A stretch of DNA of 64,000 nucleotides from Vibrio sp. DW001. Lineage in GTDB: Bacteria > Pseudomonadota > Gammaproteobacteria > Enterobacterales > Vibrionaceae. The notes beneath the pieces are model-generated. The model saw only the letters and a program-made list of their open reading frames with translations. It was not told the origin of the DNA and searched no databases. Position 1 is the first letter of the stretch; every line of letters begins with the position of its first letter. A program made the translations under genes and the position numbers. Below, one piece after another: positions 28,056 through 42,140 of the stretch. The stretch lies in assembly GCF_029016285.1 (NCBI RefSeq), contig NZ_CP091975.1:434001-498000 (forward strand). Direction: 5' to 3'.

Positions 28056-29441
28056 ATGGCGCGTTTTTATCAACCTAAAAAGAAAACTTCATTAGATCCA
28101 AAGCATCAGCCGGTTCGTGTTGAAAGGCTCGACCATCAAGGTGCTGGTATAGCATTTTTAAACAAAAAAACGGTTTTTATCGATGGTGTATTGCCTGAAG
28201 AAGAAGTGTTGATTCAACTCACTGAGAGCAAGAGTAAATTTTCTCGTGCAAAGTTGATCAAAGTACTTAAACCAAGCCCTGAACGTATGGAAGCATTTTG
28301 TCCTGTTTATGAAGAGTGTGGAGGTTGCAATATGCAACACCTAAACCATTCTGCACAGGTAGAATATAAACAGAGTTCTCTTCGTCAGCTGATAAAAAAG
28401 TTCTCTGGTGAAGAACTCGAATTGGCAGCGCCAATTCTTGGCGAAGATCAAGGCTACCGACGTCGTGCGCGCATAAGCCTGTATTTCAATACCAAAGGTG
28501 GGCAAAGAGGGAACGGTTCAAAACTTGAGTTTGGTTTTCGCAAAAAACAGAGCAAACAAATTGTTCAGGTATTCGATTGTGCAGCCCTAGAACCCAAGCT
28601 AAATGAATTACTGCCTGAACTGTATAGTTTGCTCACTAGCTTCAAAAAACAGACAGAGTTAGGCCATTTAGAGCTGGCGTTGGGTGATGATCAACCGGTA
28701 CTTATGTTGAGAGTGATGAAACCGTTACCCGATGTAGATTTGTTATCGTTACGTGAGTTCTCAAAAAGAAAAGCGTTAACGCTTTATGTTTTATCAGATC
28801 AAGACACATTACAGCGATTAGAAGGCGAAAAGCCAGCATACAGTGAAGGTGGATTTGTCATTCCATTTTTGCCGACGAACTTTATTCAGATTAACCGAAA
28901 GGTGAATCAACAGATGGTGAGCCAGGCGATAGAGTGGCTAGATATTACCAGCGAAGACAGAGTGCTAGATCTATTTTGTGGCCTTGGAAACTTTAGCCTC
29001 CCAATGGCAATTAAAGCAAAAGCGGTTGTCGGCGTTGAAGGTATACAAGAAATGGTCGACCAAGCCAAAGCGAATGCAAAGAAAAACGAGATTAATAATG
29101 TCGAGTTTTTTCAAACCAATCTTGAACAAGATATATCAAATAATGAGTGGGCTAAATCTAAGTTTGATAAAGTGTTGCTAGACCCAGCTAGAGCAGGGGC
29201 AAGCGGTGTTGTAGATCAACTTTTTGAGCTTGGAGTTAAGAGCGTAGTGTACGTTTCTTGTAATCCTGCTACGCTTGCCAGAGATTGTCAGAGTTTACTT
29301 GACCAAGGCTTTAAATTGACCCGACTAGGCATGTTAGATATGTTTCCACATACTAGTCATTTAGAGTCGATGGCTCTGTTTCAAAGAAATAGTAAATACC
29401 AAATAAATAAGACGACAGACGACGTGTCAGTCTTCAAATAG
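28056..29441 (+). CDS. rlmD: 23S rRNA m5U1939 methyltransferase
   Basis: Also rumA. SAM-dependent methyltransferase with an iron-sulphur cluster. I start it at the ATG of [10 protein letters not shown], giving 461 residues; a GTG 27 bases upstream is less likely. There is an N-terminal TRAM domain, cluster cysteines in [18 protein letters not shown]-binding [12 protein letters not shown], and the catalytic Cys in [11 protein letters not shown]. The order barA/rlmD-relA-mazG is as in E. coli. Confidence 0.95.
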   Translation: MARFYQPKKKTSLDPKHQPVRVERLDHQGAGIAFLNKKTVFIDGVLPEEEVLIQLTESKSKFSRAKLIKVLKPSPERMEAFCPVYEECGGCNMQHLNHSAQVEYKQSSLRQLIKKFSGEELELAAPILGEDQGYRRRARISLYFNTKGGQRGNGSKLEFGFRKKQSKQIVQVFDCAALEPKLNELLPELYSLLTSFKKQTELGHLELALGDDQPVLMLRVMKPLPDVDLLSLREFSKRKALTLYVLSDQDTLQRLEGEKPAYSEGGFVIPFLPTNFIQINRKVNQQMVSQAIEWLDITSEDRVLDLFCGLGNFSLPMAIKAKAVVGVEGIQEMVDQAKANAKKNEINNVEFFQTNLEQDISNNEWAKSKFDKVLLDPARAGASGVVDQLFELGVKSVVYVSCNPATLARDCQSLLDQGFKLTRLGMLDMFPHTSHLESMALFQRNSKYQINKTTDDVSVFK

Positions 29442-29459
29442 AAAAAGCTAGGAATCAAA

Positions 29460-31682
29460 ATGGTTGCGGTACGTAGTGCGCACTTAAACAAAGATGAAGA
29501 GTTTGAGTTAGAGACATGGGTTTCTAGCTTAGGGCAGGATAATAAAACCAGTAAAAAGCTTCTGGAAGTCTATAGGCAGTGTGAGGCTCACCTTGAGGGT
29601 AAGGAGCAAGCATCGTTATTGCTTTGGCGAGGTCGAGAGATGATCGAAATATTGATCACACTTTCTATGGATAGAGCAACCTTGATTGCGGCTCAGTTAT
29701 TTCCTGTTGTTTCTAGCGGTTTCTTTGAAAGAGAGGCGCTGGAAGAAGTCTATGGCAAAGAGATTATCAAGCTTATTGATGGTGTTGAAGAGATGGCCGC
29801 CATCGGTCAACTCAACGTCACCAGAGCGGATTCAGCTGCGTCTGGTCAAGTGGATAACGTCCGTCGTATGTTACTCGCTATGGTCGACGATTTTCGCTGT
29901 GTGGTTATCAAGCTTGCTGAGCGTATCTGCAATCTTCGTGAAGTCAAAGATAAGCCTATTGAAGTGCGCCAAACCGCAGCAAAAGAGTGTGCCAATATCT
30001 ATGCCCCTCTGGCCAATCGACTCGGTATCGGTCAGTTAAAATGGGAAATAGAAGACTACGCGTTCCGTTATCAGCAATCAGATATCTATAAGCAGATAGC
30101 CAAACAAATTTCTGAGCGTCGAATTGTACGCGAGTATTACATCGATGATTTTGTGACAGACTTGATGTCTGAAATGAAAGCAACGAATATCAATGCTGAG
30201 GTGAGTGGTCGTCCCAAACATATTTACAGCATCTGGCGGAAGATGCAGAAAAAAAATCTCGCATTTGATGAGTTATTTGATGTTCGTGCGGTAAGGATTA
30301 TTGCCGATGAACTTCAAGATTGTTATGCCGCACTAGGTATTGTTCACACCAAATACAAACACCTCCCTAGCGAATTTGATGATTATGTTGCCAATCCAAA
30401 ACCAAACGGATATCAGTCTATCCATACCGTTATCCTTGGTCCAGAAGGCAAAACAATTGAGATTCAGATCAGAACGAAACAGATGCACGAGGATTCTGAA
30501 CTAGGTGTCGCGGCGCACTGGAAATATAAAGAAGGCGCATCGACTGGACGCAGTGGCTATGATGAGAAAATCACGTGGTTGCGTAAGTTGCTCGACTGGC
30601 AAGAAGAGATGTCTGACTCTGGTGAAATGTTGGATGAACTTCGTAGCCAAGTATTTGATGATCGTGTTTATGCCTTTACTCCAAAAGGTGATGTCGTCGA
30701 TTTACCAATGGGAGCGACACCACTTGATTTTGCCTATCATATTCACTCTGAGGTAGGGCATCGATGTATCGGCACAAAAGTGGCCGGAAGAATTGTACCG
30801 TTTACCCATAAGCTGGAGATGGGTGATCAAGTGGAGATCATTACTCAAAAAGAGCCGAACCCATCGAGAGATTGGTTGAATAGTTCACTTGGGTTTGTTC
30901 ACTCAAGCAGAGCGAGAGCGAAGATTAACGCCTGGTTTAGGAAAGAGAGTCGTGAGCAGAATGTAGAAGCGGGTCGGGAAATCCTAGAGACAGAATTAGC
31001 AAAAATTGGCGCAACAGTGAAGGATGCTAATGATTACGCACTTCGACGGTTCAATGTAAATACACCGGATGAGCTTTATGCTGGCATTGGTAGTGGTGAC
31101 TTGAGAATAAATCAGGTTATTAACCATATAAATGCCCTCGTAAATAAGCCGACGGCAGAAGAAGAAGATAAACAAGCGCTAGAGAAACTACAAGAATCAG
31201 AATCTAAATCGTCAAGCCAAAGCCACTCCCATAAAGACGCCATCGTGGTTGAAGGGGTCGACAACCTTATGTCTCATCTCGCGCGCTGTTGTCAGCCAAT
31301 ACCTGGAGACGTTATCGCAGGTTATATTACGCAAGGACGAGGCATTTCTGTTCATAGAAGTGACTGTGAGCAACTGGCAGAGTTAAGGTTACATGCACCT
31401 GAACGTATTATTGATACGGTTTGGGGAGCGAGCTTTGCGGGTAACTTTATACTTACGTTAAGGATAGAAGCATTAGAGCGAAGCGGCTTACTTAAAGACA
31501 TAACCACGCTACTGGCAAACGAAAAGTTAAAGATTTCTAGTATGAAAAGCCGCAGCGATTATAAGCGTCAAATGTCGATAATGGATTTCAACATAGAGGT
31601 TAGAAATGTTGAAATACTTAGCCGAATTGTTTCAAGGATTGAGCAGATTAAAGATGTCATTTCAGTCAGAAGATTAAACTAG
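29460..31682 (+). CDS. relA: Ribosome-dependent (p)ppGpp synthetase RelA
   Basis: Makes (p)ppGpp from ATP and GTP/GDP when uncharged tRNA occupies the ribosomal A site. The 740-residue protein has an N-terminal HD-like domain in which the HDxxED hydrolase motif is replaced (FPVVSSG), as expected for RelA, then the synthetase domain (RPKHIYSIWRKMQKK; NPKPNGYQSIH), TGS (VYAFTPKGDVVDLP), a Cys-containing linker (ARCCQPIPGD) and a C-terminal ACT domain. It starts 18 bases after rlmD. Confidence 0.97.
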   Translation: MVAVRSAHLNKDEEFELETWVSSLGQDNKTSKKLLEVYRQCEAHLEGKEQASLLLWRGREMIEILITLSMDRATLIAAQLFPVVSSGFFEREALEEVYGKEIIKLIDGVEEMAAIGQLNVTRADSAASGQVDNVRRMLLAMVDDFRCVVIKLAERICNLREVKDKPIEVRQTAAKECANIYAPLANRLGIGQLKWEIEDYAFRYQQSDIYKQIAKQISERRIVREYYIDDFVTDLMSEMKATNINAEVSGRPKHIYSIWRKMQKKNLAFDELFDVRAVRIIADELQDCYAALGIVHTKYKHLPSEFDDYVANPKPNGYQSIHTVILGPEGKTIEIQIRTKQMHEDSELGVAAHWKYKEGASTGRSGYDEKITWLRKLLDWQEEMSDSGEMLDELRSQVFDDRVYAFTPKGDVVDLPMGATPLDFAYHIHSEVGHRCIGTKVAGRIVPFTHKLEMGDQVEIITQKEPNPSRDWLNSSLGFVHSSRARAKINAWFRKESREQNVEAGREILETELAKIGATVKDANDYALRRFNVNTPDELYAGIGSGDLRINQVINHINALVNKPTAEEEDKQALEKLQESESKSSSQSHSHKDAIVVEGVDNLMSHLARCCQPIPGDVIAGYITQGRGISVHRSDCEQLAELRLHAPERIIDTVWGASFAGNFILTLRIEALERSGLLKDITTLLANEKLKISSMKSRSDYKRQMSIMDFNIEVRNVEILSRIVSRIEQIKDVISVRRLN

Positions 31683-31724
31683 AGTCTCTCAGACACTCTA
31701 TTCAATTATTATAAAAGGTTAAAA

Positions 31725-32519
31725 ATGACAGCTAATCCTATTGATGAACTGATTTTGATTATGTCCCAACTCAGAGACCCAGAGCACGGCTGTCCTTGGG
31801 ATCTGAAACAGAATTTTGAATCCATCGTGCCTCATACTATTGAAGAGACATTTGAGGTAGTGGATGCGATACATAATAAAGATTGGGACAATCTCAAGGA
31901 AGAGTTAGGTGACCTTCTTTTTCAGGTCATTTTTTATAGTCAATTGGCGAAAGAACAACAGCTTTTTGATTTTAATGACGTTGTAGAAACGGTCAACGAA
32001 AAGCTTATTCGTCGTCATCCACATGTATTTTCTCAAGCTAAATTTGAGAGCGTTGACGAAATAAATACGCACTGGGAAGAAGAAAAGGCGAGAGAGAAGG
32101 CCAAGTTAGGCAAAACAGAGGAGAGCATTCTCGATTCTGTACCATCGTCACTTCCTGCGCTTTCAAAGGCGAATAAAATTCAAAAACGCTGCGCTAAACA
32201 TGGATTTGATTGGGATACGCTTGGTCCTGTGGTAGATAAAGTAAAAGAAGAACTCGATGAAGTTCTGGAAGAAGTGCTTCAGGTAACGCCTAATGAAGAT
32301 GCTGTAGAGGAAGAGCTGGGTGATCTTCTTTTTGCCACGGTTAACCTAGTTCGTCACCTAGGGAAAGATCCCGAAGCGGCATTACGTAAAGCAAACAATA
32401 AATTCGAAAAGCGCTTTAAAGGCGTTGAGCGTCTCGTTCGTGAGAAAGGAAAACAATTGGACGATTTTAGTTTGGATGAATTGGATGCAATGTGGGATGT
32501 TGTGAAAAAGAGTGGTTAG
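31725..32519 (+). CDS. mazG: Nucleoside triphosphate pyrophosphohydrolase MazG
   Basis: Hydrolyses nucleoside triphosphates to monophosphates and is thought to clear aberrant dNTPs. The 264-residue protein has two MazG domains; [14 protein letters not shown] (first half) and [14 protein letters not shown] (second half) carry the repeated EExxD metal-binding motif. E. coli has the mazEF toxin-antitoxin pair between relA and mazG; only 42 bases separate them here, so mazEF is absent from this position. Confidence 0.96.
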   Translation: MTANPIDELILIMSQLRDPEHGCPWDLKQNFESIVPHTIEETFEVVDAIHNKDWDNLKEELGDLLFQVIFYSQLAKEQQLFDFNDVVETVNEKLIRRHPHVFSQAKFESVDEINTHWEEEKAREKAKLGKTEESILDSVPSSLPALSKANKIQKRCAKHGFDWDTLGPVVDKVKEELDEVLEEVLQVTPNEDAVEEELGDLLFATVNLVRHLGKDPEAALRKANNKFEKRFKGVERLVREKGKQLDDFSLDELDAMWDVVKKSG

Positions 32520-32697
32520 TGAACGTTATCGAAAATAGGTTTTTCAATTGATAAGATCTGACCAGTCGCGCTGGGCCTTGCTAGAGTGAAGTATCGGTGT
32601 CTATACTTTGTTCCGAGAATAAGCCTACCCGCTCAGCGTCAGCTTATGATTGGCGGAATTGATTTGAAGCAAAAAATAAATTAACCAAGTGTGATAA

Positions 32698-34434
<1,737 letters not shown>

Positions 34435-34503
34435 GTAATACAAGAATCCGGATAATCGCGCATAAGGTGTGGTTATTCTTAGTTTTGATATACAAATGAA
34501 TGA

Positions 34504-35814
<1,311 letters not shown>

Positions 35815-35863
35815 TCCATTAGGATTGTTTGATTTTGTAACTCTTTAGTTGTTAGTAATATTT

Positions 35864-35893
35864 AAAAGCGTCTCCTTGTGAGGCGCTTTTTTA
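35864..35893 (+). terminator. Rho-independent terminator after eno
   Basis: A ten-base-pair stem (AAAAGCGTCT/AGGCGCTTTT with one G-T pair) is followed by more T, 50 bases after the stop. Confidence 0.85.
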
Positions 35894-36057
35894 TGTCTAA
35901 AGGAATCTAGGTTCTCGATCTGAAACGCTTGCTTTCTTCCCTTTTAGATTCAGATTCTCAGATTCATGGATGAACCACTAATCTCGCCCCTAGCCCTAAT
36001 TTATGCTATATATACTTCCCATATCATCCACAATTAATACAACGAGAATAATCTAGC

Positions 36058-36339
36058 GTGCGTCTATTTACTCTTGCCTTAGTACTACTGTTTTCTTTAC
36101 TGATCTACACCCTTGTTTGGGGGAAGAACGGTATGCTTGAGCGTACCAATGTAGTGAGTGAAATAGAGGTTCAACAGTCGGTAAACAGAGAGTTGAATGA
36201 AAGAAACGCGAAGATGTTTGCCGAAATCGAAGATCTAAGACAAGGGTTGGACGCTATCGAAGAGAGAGCGAGAAATGAGCTTGGCTTAGTTAAAGAAGGT
36301 GAAACTTTTTATCGAATCATCGACGACAGCTCTCAATAG
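36058..36339 (+). CDS. ftsB: Cell division protein FtsB
   Basis: Bitopic inner-membrane divisome protein that forms the FtsQLB complex. The 93-residue protein has a GTG start, one N-terminal transmembrane segment (about 3-21), a coiled coil (about 28-70), and the conserved [16 protein letters not shown] near the C-terminus. It lies 13 bases upstream of ispD, the usual gammaproteobacterial arrangement. Confidence 0.95.
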   Translation: MRLFTLALVLLFSLLIYTLVWGKNGMLERTNVVSEIEVQQSVNRELNERNAKMFAEIEDLRQGLDAIEERARNELGLVKEGETFYRIIDDSSQ

Positions 36340-36352
36340 GTCGAATGCGTAA

Positions 36353-37066
36353 ATGACGACACCACACTTAAAACCACTTTATGCCATTGTTCCTGCTGCC
36401 GGTATTGGTAGTAGAATGAAAGCAGATTTGCCTAAACAATACTTAAAACTACACAATAAAACCATTTTAGAACACACCGTTGATAAGCTGTTAGAACATC
36501 CTTGTATTGATAAGGTTATTATTGCCGTTTCTGATGATGATGCTTATTTCACGCAGCTTTCACTGGCGTCAAACAAAAATGTTATCCGTGTCATCGGCGG
36601 TTTAGAACGTGCTGATTCGGTGTTATCTGGCCTTGATTATTTATTGCATACAGTTAAGAAACCGGATGCGTGGGTATTGGTACATGATGCGGCTAGACCT
36701 TGTATAGATTTAGCTGACATCGATAAATTAATTAAGCAGGTAATAGTGACAGAAGACGGGGGTATTTTAGCGGCGCCGGTACGAGATACAATGAAACGCG
36801 GAAACCGTTCGGCATCGATAAATGAAACCGTAGAGAGAGAAAATTTATGGCATGCATTAACACCCCAAATGTTTAAGGTCCAGCCACTACATGATGCACT
36901 GTCTGGTGCGATAAAGGCGGGAATTAACATTACTGATGAAGCATCAGCAATGGAGTGGGCGGGTTGTAAGCCTAAGCTAGTTGTAGGAAGAATGGATAAT
37001 TTTAAGATAACGCAGCCCGAAGATTTAGCTTTAGCCGCTTTTTATCTAGGTGAACGCGTTAGTTGA
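36353..37066 (+). CDS. ispD: 2-C-methyl-D-erythritol 4-phosphate cytidylyltransferase
   Basis: Third enzyme of the MEP isoprenoid pathway, joining CTP with MEP. The 237-residue protein has the nucleotide-binding start [20 protein letters not shown] and the catalytic-region motif [10 protein letters not shown] near residue 105. It acts with ispF, encoded 80 bases downstream. Confidence 0.97.
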   Translation: MTTPHLKPLYAIVPAAGIGSRMKADLPKQYLKLHNKTILEHTVDKLLEHPCIDKVIIAVSDDDAYFTQLSLASNKNVIRVIGGLERADSVLSGLDYLLHTVKKPDAWVLVHDAARPCIDLADIDKLIKQVIVTEDGGILAAPVRDTMKRGNRSASINETVERENLWHALTPQMFKVQPLHDALSGAIKAGINITDEASAMEWAGCKPKLVVGRMDNFKITQPEDLALAAFYLGERVS

Positions 37067-37146
37067 ATGAATATAATATTATCTCGAACAAAATGTAACC
37101 ATGAAAGAACAATAGACCCTAGCATTTAGGAAGAAGGAAATAGTTG

Positions 37147-37629
37147 ATGATCCGAATTGGCCACGGTTTTGATGTGCACAAGTTTGGTGGTGATGGCCCA
37201 ATAATAATTGGCGGTGTGTCTATTCCTTATGAACAAGGATTGATTGCGCACTCCGATGGTGATGTAGCACTTCATGCTTTAACAGATGCACTTTTAGGTG
37301 CCATTTCGCAGGGTGATATTGGCCGTCATTTTCCGGATACGGATGAACAATGGAAAGGTGCAAATAGTCGTGAGTTGATGAAAGAAGTATACCGACTTGT
37401 CAACGAGAAAGGCTATCAAATTGGCAACCTAGACGTGACCATTATTGCCCAGTCTCCTAAGATGTTACCTTATATTCAATGTATGCGTGATGTTATTTCA
37501 GAAGACCTACGAACGTCTGTGGATAATGTAAACGTGAAAGCAACAACAACAGAAAAACTTGGCTTTACCGGAAGAAAAGAAGGTATTGCGTGTGAAGCTG
37601 TTGTTTTATTAAAGAAGACAGAAAACTAA
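37147..37629 (+). CDS. ispF: 2-C-methyl-D-erythritol 2,4-cyclodiphosphate synthase
   Basis: Cyclises CDP-ME 2-phosphate with loss of CMP in the MEP pathway. I use the ATG of [14 protein letters not shown] (160 residues), preceded by GGAAGAAGGAA; a TTG one codon earlier is unnecessary. The metal-binding GHGFDVH and [18 protein letters not shown] motifs are present. Its stop overlaps the truD start by one base. Confidence 0.97.
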   Translation: MIRIGHGFDVHKFGGDGPIIIGGVSIPYEQGLIAHSDGDVALHALTDALLGAISQGDIGRHFPDTDEQWKGANSRELMKEVYRLVNEKGYQIGNLDVTIIAQSPKMLPYIQCMRDVISEDLRTSVDNVNVKATTTEKLGFTGRKEGIACEAVVLLKKTEN

Positions 37630-38681
37630 TGACAGATATCCTAGCCGAATTGGCTTATTTACACGGTAAGCCAACTTCAAAAGCTAAATTGAAAGCGAAA
37701 CCCGAGCACTTTGTTGTAAAAGAAAATCTGGGGTTTGAATTTTCAGGATCTGGTGAGCACTTAATGGTTCGTATTCGTAAAACAGGTGAAAATACCAGTT
37801 TTGTGGTGAATGAATTAGCCAAAGTATGCGGTGTTAAATCTAAGAATATTGGATGGGCTGGCTTAAAAGATAGGCATGCGATAACTGAGCAATGGCTCAG
37901 TATCCAGCTTCCAAAATTGGAGATACCTGATTTTTCAGCGTTTGAACAACAGTATCCAAGTATTCAAATTCTCGAAACGGCACGCCATAACAGAAAGCTC
38001 CGTCCGGGAGACCTCATTGGTAACGATTTTGACATTACGTTGTCTGAAGTGACGGATACAGACGATGTCGAAGCGAAAATACAGCAAGTGATCGAAAATG
38101 GTGTACCTAATTATTTTGGTGCGCAAAGGTTTGGTAGAGAAGGCAATAATCTATCTGAAGCAAGACGCTGGGGTAGAGATAACGTTCGAACTAAAAATCA
38201 GAATCAACGTAGTCTTTATTTATCGACTGCTCGTTCTTGGATATTTAATCACATTGTGTCAAGCCGGATGAATAGAGGGGTTTTTAATACCCTTATTGCT
38301 GGCGATATCGTTAGTCAATCTGATAAGTTGATTGAGATTGATGCAGTAAACATTTCAAGCTCTCAGGTAGAATTAGAGGCAGGTAAATTCGCCTTAACAG
38401 CGGCATTAGCAGGTGATAACACTTTGCCTACAAAAGAAGCTGCGCTTGAGGTAGAACAGGCTGTGGTTGATGCAGAGCCTGAGCTGATGGCCCTCATCCG
38501 GGGTAACAGAATGCGTCACGATCGAAGGGAAGTACTATTAAGGCCTTTAGGCCTTCGCTACAAAGTGGAAGATAGTATGATCGAACTTTCATTTTCATTA
38601 ACATCTGGCAGCTTTGCAACGTCTATTGTTAGAGAGTTAATTGAAGAAATCCCGGTAGAGCGTCATTTTGATCAAGGATAA
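37629..38681 (+). CDS. truD: tRNA pseudouridine(13) synthase TruD
   Basis: Isomerises uridine 13 of tRNA-Glu. The 350-residue protein has the catalytic Asp in GWAGLKDRHAITEQWLS near residue 80 and the TruD motif NYFGAQRFGREGNN near residue 160. It is coupled to ispF and followed by surE three bases later. Confidence 0.96.
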   Translation: MTDILAELAYLHGKPTSKAKLKAKPEHFVVKENLGFEFSGSGEHLMVRIRKTGENTSFVVNELAKVCGVKSKNIGWAGLKDRHAITEQWLSIQLPKLEIPDFSAFEQQYPSIQILETARHNRKLRPGDLIGNDFDITLSEVTDTDDVEAKIQQVIENGVPNYFGAQRFGREGNNLSEARRWGRDNVRTKNQNQRSLYLSTARSWIFNHIVSSRMNRGVFNTLIAGDIVSQSDKLIEIDAVNISSSQVELEAGKFALTAALAGDNTLPTKEAALEVEQAVVDAEPELMALIRGNRMRHDRREVLLRPLGLRYKVEDSMIELSFSLTSGSFATSIVRELIEEIPVERHFDQG

Positions 38682-38684
38682 GCA

Positions 38685-39434
38685 ATGAAAATTCTACTAA
38701 GTAATGATGATGGTGTGCATGCAAGTGGAATTAAAGCACTTGCCGAATCATTAAAGGATATAGCCGAAATTGTTATTGTTGCCCCAGATCGTAATCGTTC
38801 TGGTGCATCAAACTCGTTAACACTAGAAAATCCTTTAAGGGTGGTCGAAATTGAGAAAGACATCTACTCGGTTCAAGGGACGCCAACCGATTGTGTTCAT
38901 TTTGCATTAAATGAGTTGCTTAAAGATGATATGCCCGATCTTGTGCTTTCTGGAATCAATCATGGTGCTAACTTAGGCGATGATGTGCTTTATTCGGGTA
39001 CGGTTGCCGCCGCAATGGAAGGACATTTTCTTGGTGTTCAGTCGATTGCATTTTCATTGGTAGGCGATCAACATTTTGAGACCGCGGGTAGAATTGTCCG
39101 TGCTATTGTCGAGCAACATAATGTGTCGCCTATTCCGGCAAACCGACTTCTTAATATCAATATACCGGATGTACCATTTGATGAACTGAAAGGGCAACAA
39201 GTCACACGACTTGGTGCACGTCATCATGCAGAAACCATGATAAAACAGCAAGACCCTAGAGGTCATGATGTTTATTGGTTAGGGCCTCCTGGAAAAGAGC
39301 AAGATGCGGGTTTAGGTACCGACTTTTATGCAATAGAGAATGGATTGGTTTCTATTACTCCAATGCAGGTCGATTTAACGGCGCATGATTCTCTTGGTAG
39401 CATGGATACTTGGCTAAAAGGTAATGTGAAATGA
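38685..39434 (+). CDS. surE: 5'/3'-nucleotidase SurE
   Basis: Metal-dependent nucleotidase acting on nucleoside monophosphates and short polyphosphate; it supports stationary-phase survival. The 249-residue protein starts with [15 protein letters not shown] (metal-binding Asp pair) and contains [14 protein letters not shown] and [19 protein letters not shown]. It overlaps pcm by four bases (ATGA). Confidence 0.97.
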   Translation: MKILLSNDDGVHASGIKALAESLKDIAEIVIVAPDRNRSGASNSLTLENPLRVVEIEKDIYSVQGTPTDCVHFALNELLKDDMPDLVLSGINHGANLGDDVLYSGTVAAAMEGHFLGVQSIAFSLVGDQHFETAGRIVRAIVEQHNVSPIPANRLLNINIPDVPFDELKGQQVTRLGARHHAETMIKQQDPRGHDVYWLGPPGKEQDAGLGTDFYAIENGLVSITPMQVDLTAHDSLGSMDTWLKGNVK

Positions 39435-40057
39435 GCAACCCTCAAGCAGATAGATTAATAGACTTTCTATCTTCTAGTGGAATTCAATGTCCCAAAGTAC
39501 TCGATGCAATTCGTCGAGTACCGAGAGAACATTTTATATCTGAAGCGCTAATGCATCAGGCCTATGATAATAATGCTTTACCGATTGCTCATGGACAAAC
39601 AATCTCTCAGCCATATATCGTCGCCAAGATGACGGAATTGTTAAATTTGTTCCCTAATTCTAGATTACTAGAAATAGGGACAGGTTCAGGATACCAAACC
39701 GCGGTGTTGGCACAACTAGTGGACAAAGTTTATTCCGTTGAACGTATCAAATCATTGCAATGGGATGCGAAAAGACGGCTTAAGTTACTCGATATATACA
39801 ATGTCTCTACTAAGCATGCCGATGGTTGGCAAGGATGGTCGACACAAGCGCCTTTCGATGCGATCGTCGTCACGGCCGCGGCAACTCAGGTTCCGCAAGA
39901 GTTGTTAGCTCAGCTAGCAGACAAAGGGTGTTTAGTTATTCCAGTTGGTGGCGATAATCAACAATTGTTGAAAATAGTAAGGCAAGGTGGTGAATTCATT
40001 TCAACGGTTATTGAACCGGTTCGATTTGTACCTTTAATAGCAGGTGATTTAGCGTAA
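39431..40057 (+). CDS. pcm: Protein-L-isoaspartate O-methyltransferase
   Basis: Repairs isoaspartyl residues in aged proteins using SAM. The 208-residue protein has the PCMT motifs [35 protein letters not shown] (SAM binding) and the C-terminal block ending VRFVPL. It is part of the surE-pcm-nlpD-rpoS stationary-phase cluster. Confidence 0.97.
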   Translation: MSNPQADRLIDFLSSSGIQCPKVLDAIRRVPREHFISEALMHQAYDNNALPIAHGQTISQPYIVAKMTELLNLFPNSRLLEIGTGSGYQTAVLAQLVDKVYSVERIKSLQWDAKRRLKLLDIYNVSTKHADGWQGWSTQAPFDAIVVTAAATQVPQELLAQLADKGCLVIPVGGDNQQLLKIVRQGGEFISTVIEPVRFVPLIAGDLA

Positions 40058-40060
40058 AGC

Positions 40061-41017
40061 ATGAAAAGTAAATTGAAACTGAAATTTTGTATAAGCATTT
40101 TGAGCTGCGTACTTATAGGGTGCACGGCAACTTCTCCTGCGCCGGTTTCAAGCATCAATAAAGACTACAGTACGATAGAAAGAGGCAGTTACAGAGGAAG
40201 TTTTTATCAAGTACAAAAGGGAGATACCCTTTATTTTATCGCATACGTCACAGATAAGAATGTAAATGATCTAGTTCGTTACAATAGACTTTCTGCACCT
40301 TATACGATCCGCCCCGGCCAAAAATTAAAATTATGGAGCCCTACTTATAGTGCACCGTCATATGGGGAAGCGAGTAAAGGATCATCCGCAGTCACTGTTG
40401 CATCAGTAGGCGTGGGCGCTAATGCAACTCAAGGCACATCAATTGCCTCTGTTTCTGGAGCGAAATCAAGTACTCAATCTGCTAATAAATCGACAACTAA
40501 TACTAAAAAAGCAGCTTCAAATAATTCAAGTTCAACCAAAAACCCCACTAAAAAGAATGTTGATCAGAGTAAATCAAAAGAGTATGTTGGCTCTAAGAGT
40601 AAACAAAATGTTAACAAAACCGTCAGTAATCCAAAGCCAAAGAATAACAAGATTTCTAAATGGATTTGGCCTACTAAAGGTAGGGTTATTAAGAAGTTTT
40701 CTTCCGGAGACCAGGGAAATAAAGGCATTGACATAGCAGGGCAGCGAGGTCAATCCATCATTTCTACGGCAGGCGGTAAAATAGTTTACTCTGGGAATGC
40801 ACTTCGAGGATACGGTAACTTAATTATTGTGAAACATAATGATAACTATCTAAGTGCATACGCCCACAACGACCGTTTGCTAGTAAGTGAAGGACAAAAT
40901 GTAAAAGCAGGACAAAAAATAGCGACCATGGGAAGTTCCGGTAGCAATAACGTAAAACTGCATTTTGAAATTCGTTATCAAGGTAAGTCTGTTAATCCAC
41001 AGAGGTACTTGCCTTAA
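40061..41017 (+). CDS. nlpD: Divisome lipoprotein NlpD
   Basis: Outer-membrane lipoprotein that activates the amidase AmiC at septation. The 318-residue protein has a lipobox (LIGC, Cys 21), a LysM domain (YQVQKGDTLYFIAYVTDKN near residues 50-90), a long Ser/Lys/Asn-rich linker (about 110-195), and a C-terminal LytM/M23 domain. Catalytic metal ligands are lost (KGIDIAG instead of HxGxD; KLHFEIR instead of HxH), the expected degenerate state of NlpD. In E. coli the main rpoS promoter lies inside nlpD. Confidence 0.95.
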   Translation: MKSKLKLKFCISILSCVLIGCTATSPAPVSSINKDYSTIERGSYRGSFYQVQKGDTLYFIAYVTDKNVNDLVRYNRLSAPYTIRPGQKLKLWSPTYSAPSYGEASKGSSAVTVASVGVGANATQGTSIASVSGAKSSTQSANKSTTNTKKAASNNSSSTKNPTKKNVDQSKSKEYVGSKSKQNVNKTVSNPKPKNNKISKWIWPTKGRVIKKFSSGDQGNKGIDIAGQRGQSIISTAGGKIVYSGNALRGYGNLIIVKHNDNYLSAYAHNDRLLVSEGQNVKAGQKIATMGSSGSNNVKLHFEIRYQGKSVNPQRYLP

Positions 41018-41080
41018 GAAAAATTACTTCAACGACATTTATAAAAAGAATGTCTTGCTAGCTCGCCAAGGGGAGGCACT

Positions 41081-42064
41081 ATGGGTATCAGCAATGCAGC
41101 AACAAAAGTCGAAGAGTTCGAGACAAACGAGAAAGCTCTGGAAGAGCTGGGTTCGGGTCGTCTTGTACAAGAAGTTAAATCTAAAAAGGTAGCCAAAGAA
41201 GAGTTAGAAGTCACCGCTAAAAGCCTAGATGCAACACAGCTTTATCTTGGAGAAATTGGTTTCTCTCCACTATTAACGGCAGAAGAAGAAGTGTTGTACG
41301 CTCGAAGAGCTTTACGTGGCGACGAAGCAGCACGCAAGCGTATGATTGAAAGCAACCTGCGTCTTGTGGTTAAAATATCACGTCGTTACAGTAACCGAGG
41401 ACTCGCGTTACTTGATCTCATTGAAGAAGGTAACCTAGGCCTTATCCGTGCAGTTGAGAAGTTTGATCCAGAACGTGGGTTTAGATTCTCTACATACGCC
41501 ACGTGGTGGATTCGTCAAACAATAGAACGTGCATTGATGAACCAGACACGCACCATCCGTTTACCCATCCACGTTGTTAAAGAGTTAAATATCTATCTAA
41601 GAACCGCGCGTGAACTTTCACAAAAGTTGGATCACGAGCCTACAGCAGAAGAAATTGCTGAAAAACTAGATAAGCCTGTGAGTGATGTCAGTAAGATGTT
41701 ACGTCTAAACGAGCGAGTAAGCTCGGTAGATACACCGATTGGTGGCGATGGCGAAAAAGTACTACTCGATATTATTCCAGATACCAACCATTCAGATCCT
41801 GAAGTATCAACTCAAGATGATGATATTAAAAATTCGCTTATCGACTGGTTAGATGAATTAAATCCTAAGCAGAAAGAAGTACTCGCGAGACGGTTTGGAT
41901 TACTTGGTTACGAACCGTCAACACTTGAAGAAGTCGGCCGTGAAATTAGCTTAACACGTGAACGTGTACGTCAGATACAGGTGGAAGGTTTACGCCGGCT
42001 ACGTGAAATCTTACTCAAGCAGGGATTGAATATGGAATCTCTATTTGATGTCGATCAGATGTAA
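41081..42064 (+). CDS. rpoS: RNA polymerase sigma-S factor
   Basis: General stress and stationary-phase sigma factor. The 327-residue protein has region 1.2 ([20 protein letters not shown]), region 2 ([18 protein letters not shown]) and region 4 ([19 protein letters not shown]). A strong GGGGAGG ribosome-binding site precedes the ATG. In vibrios it governs stress survival, motility and chitin responses. It is convergent with mutS. Confidence 0.98.
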   Translation: MGISNAATKVEEFETNEKALEELGSGRLVQEVKSKKVAKEELEVTAKSLDATQLYLGEIGFSPLLTAEEEVLYARRALRGDEAARKRMIESNLRLVVKISRRYSNRGLALLDLIEEGNLGLIRAVEKFDPERGFRFSTYATWWIRQTIERALMNQTRTIRLPIHVVKELNIYLRTARELSQKLDHEPTAEEIAEKLDKPVSDVSKMLRLNERVSSVDTPIGGDGEKVLLDIIPDTNHSDPEVSTQDDDIKNSLIDWLDELNPKQKEVLARRFGLLGYEPSTLEEVGREISLTRERVRQIQVEGLRRLREILLKQGLNMESLFDVDQM

Positions 42065-42081
42065 TTCTACTTCGTTAAATT

Positions 42082-42133
42082 GAAAGGCGTTTGCTTGGTT
42101 AATTAATCTACTAACCTAGCAGCGCCTTTTTTC
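42082..42133. terminator. Bidirectional terminator between rpoS and mutS
   Basis: A long two-part stem: GAAAGGCG pairs with CGCCTTTTTTC on the outside and TTGCTTGGTTA pairs with TAACCTAGCAG inside, with AATTAATCTAC in the loop. T- and A-runs on the outer ends support termination on both strands. Confidence 0.82.
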
Positions 42134-42140
42134 AATGCTT

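Noticed and set aside
31683..31724. Expected mazEF toxin-antitoxin genes between relA and mazG
   Set aside because: Only 42 bases are present, so the pair is absent here; the gene order otherwise matches E. coli.
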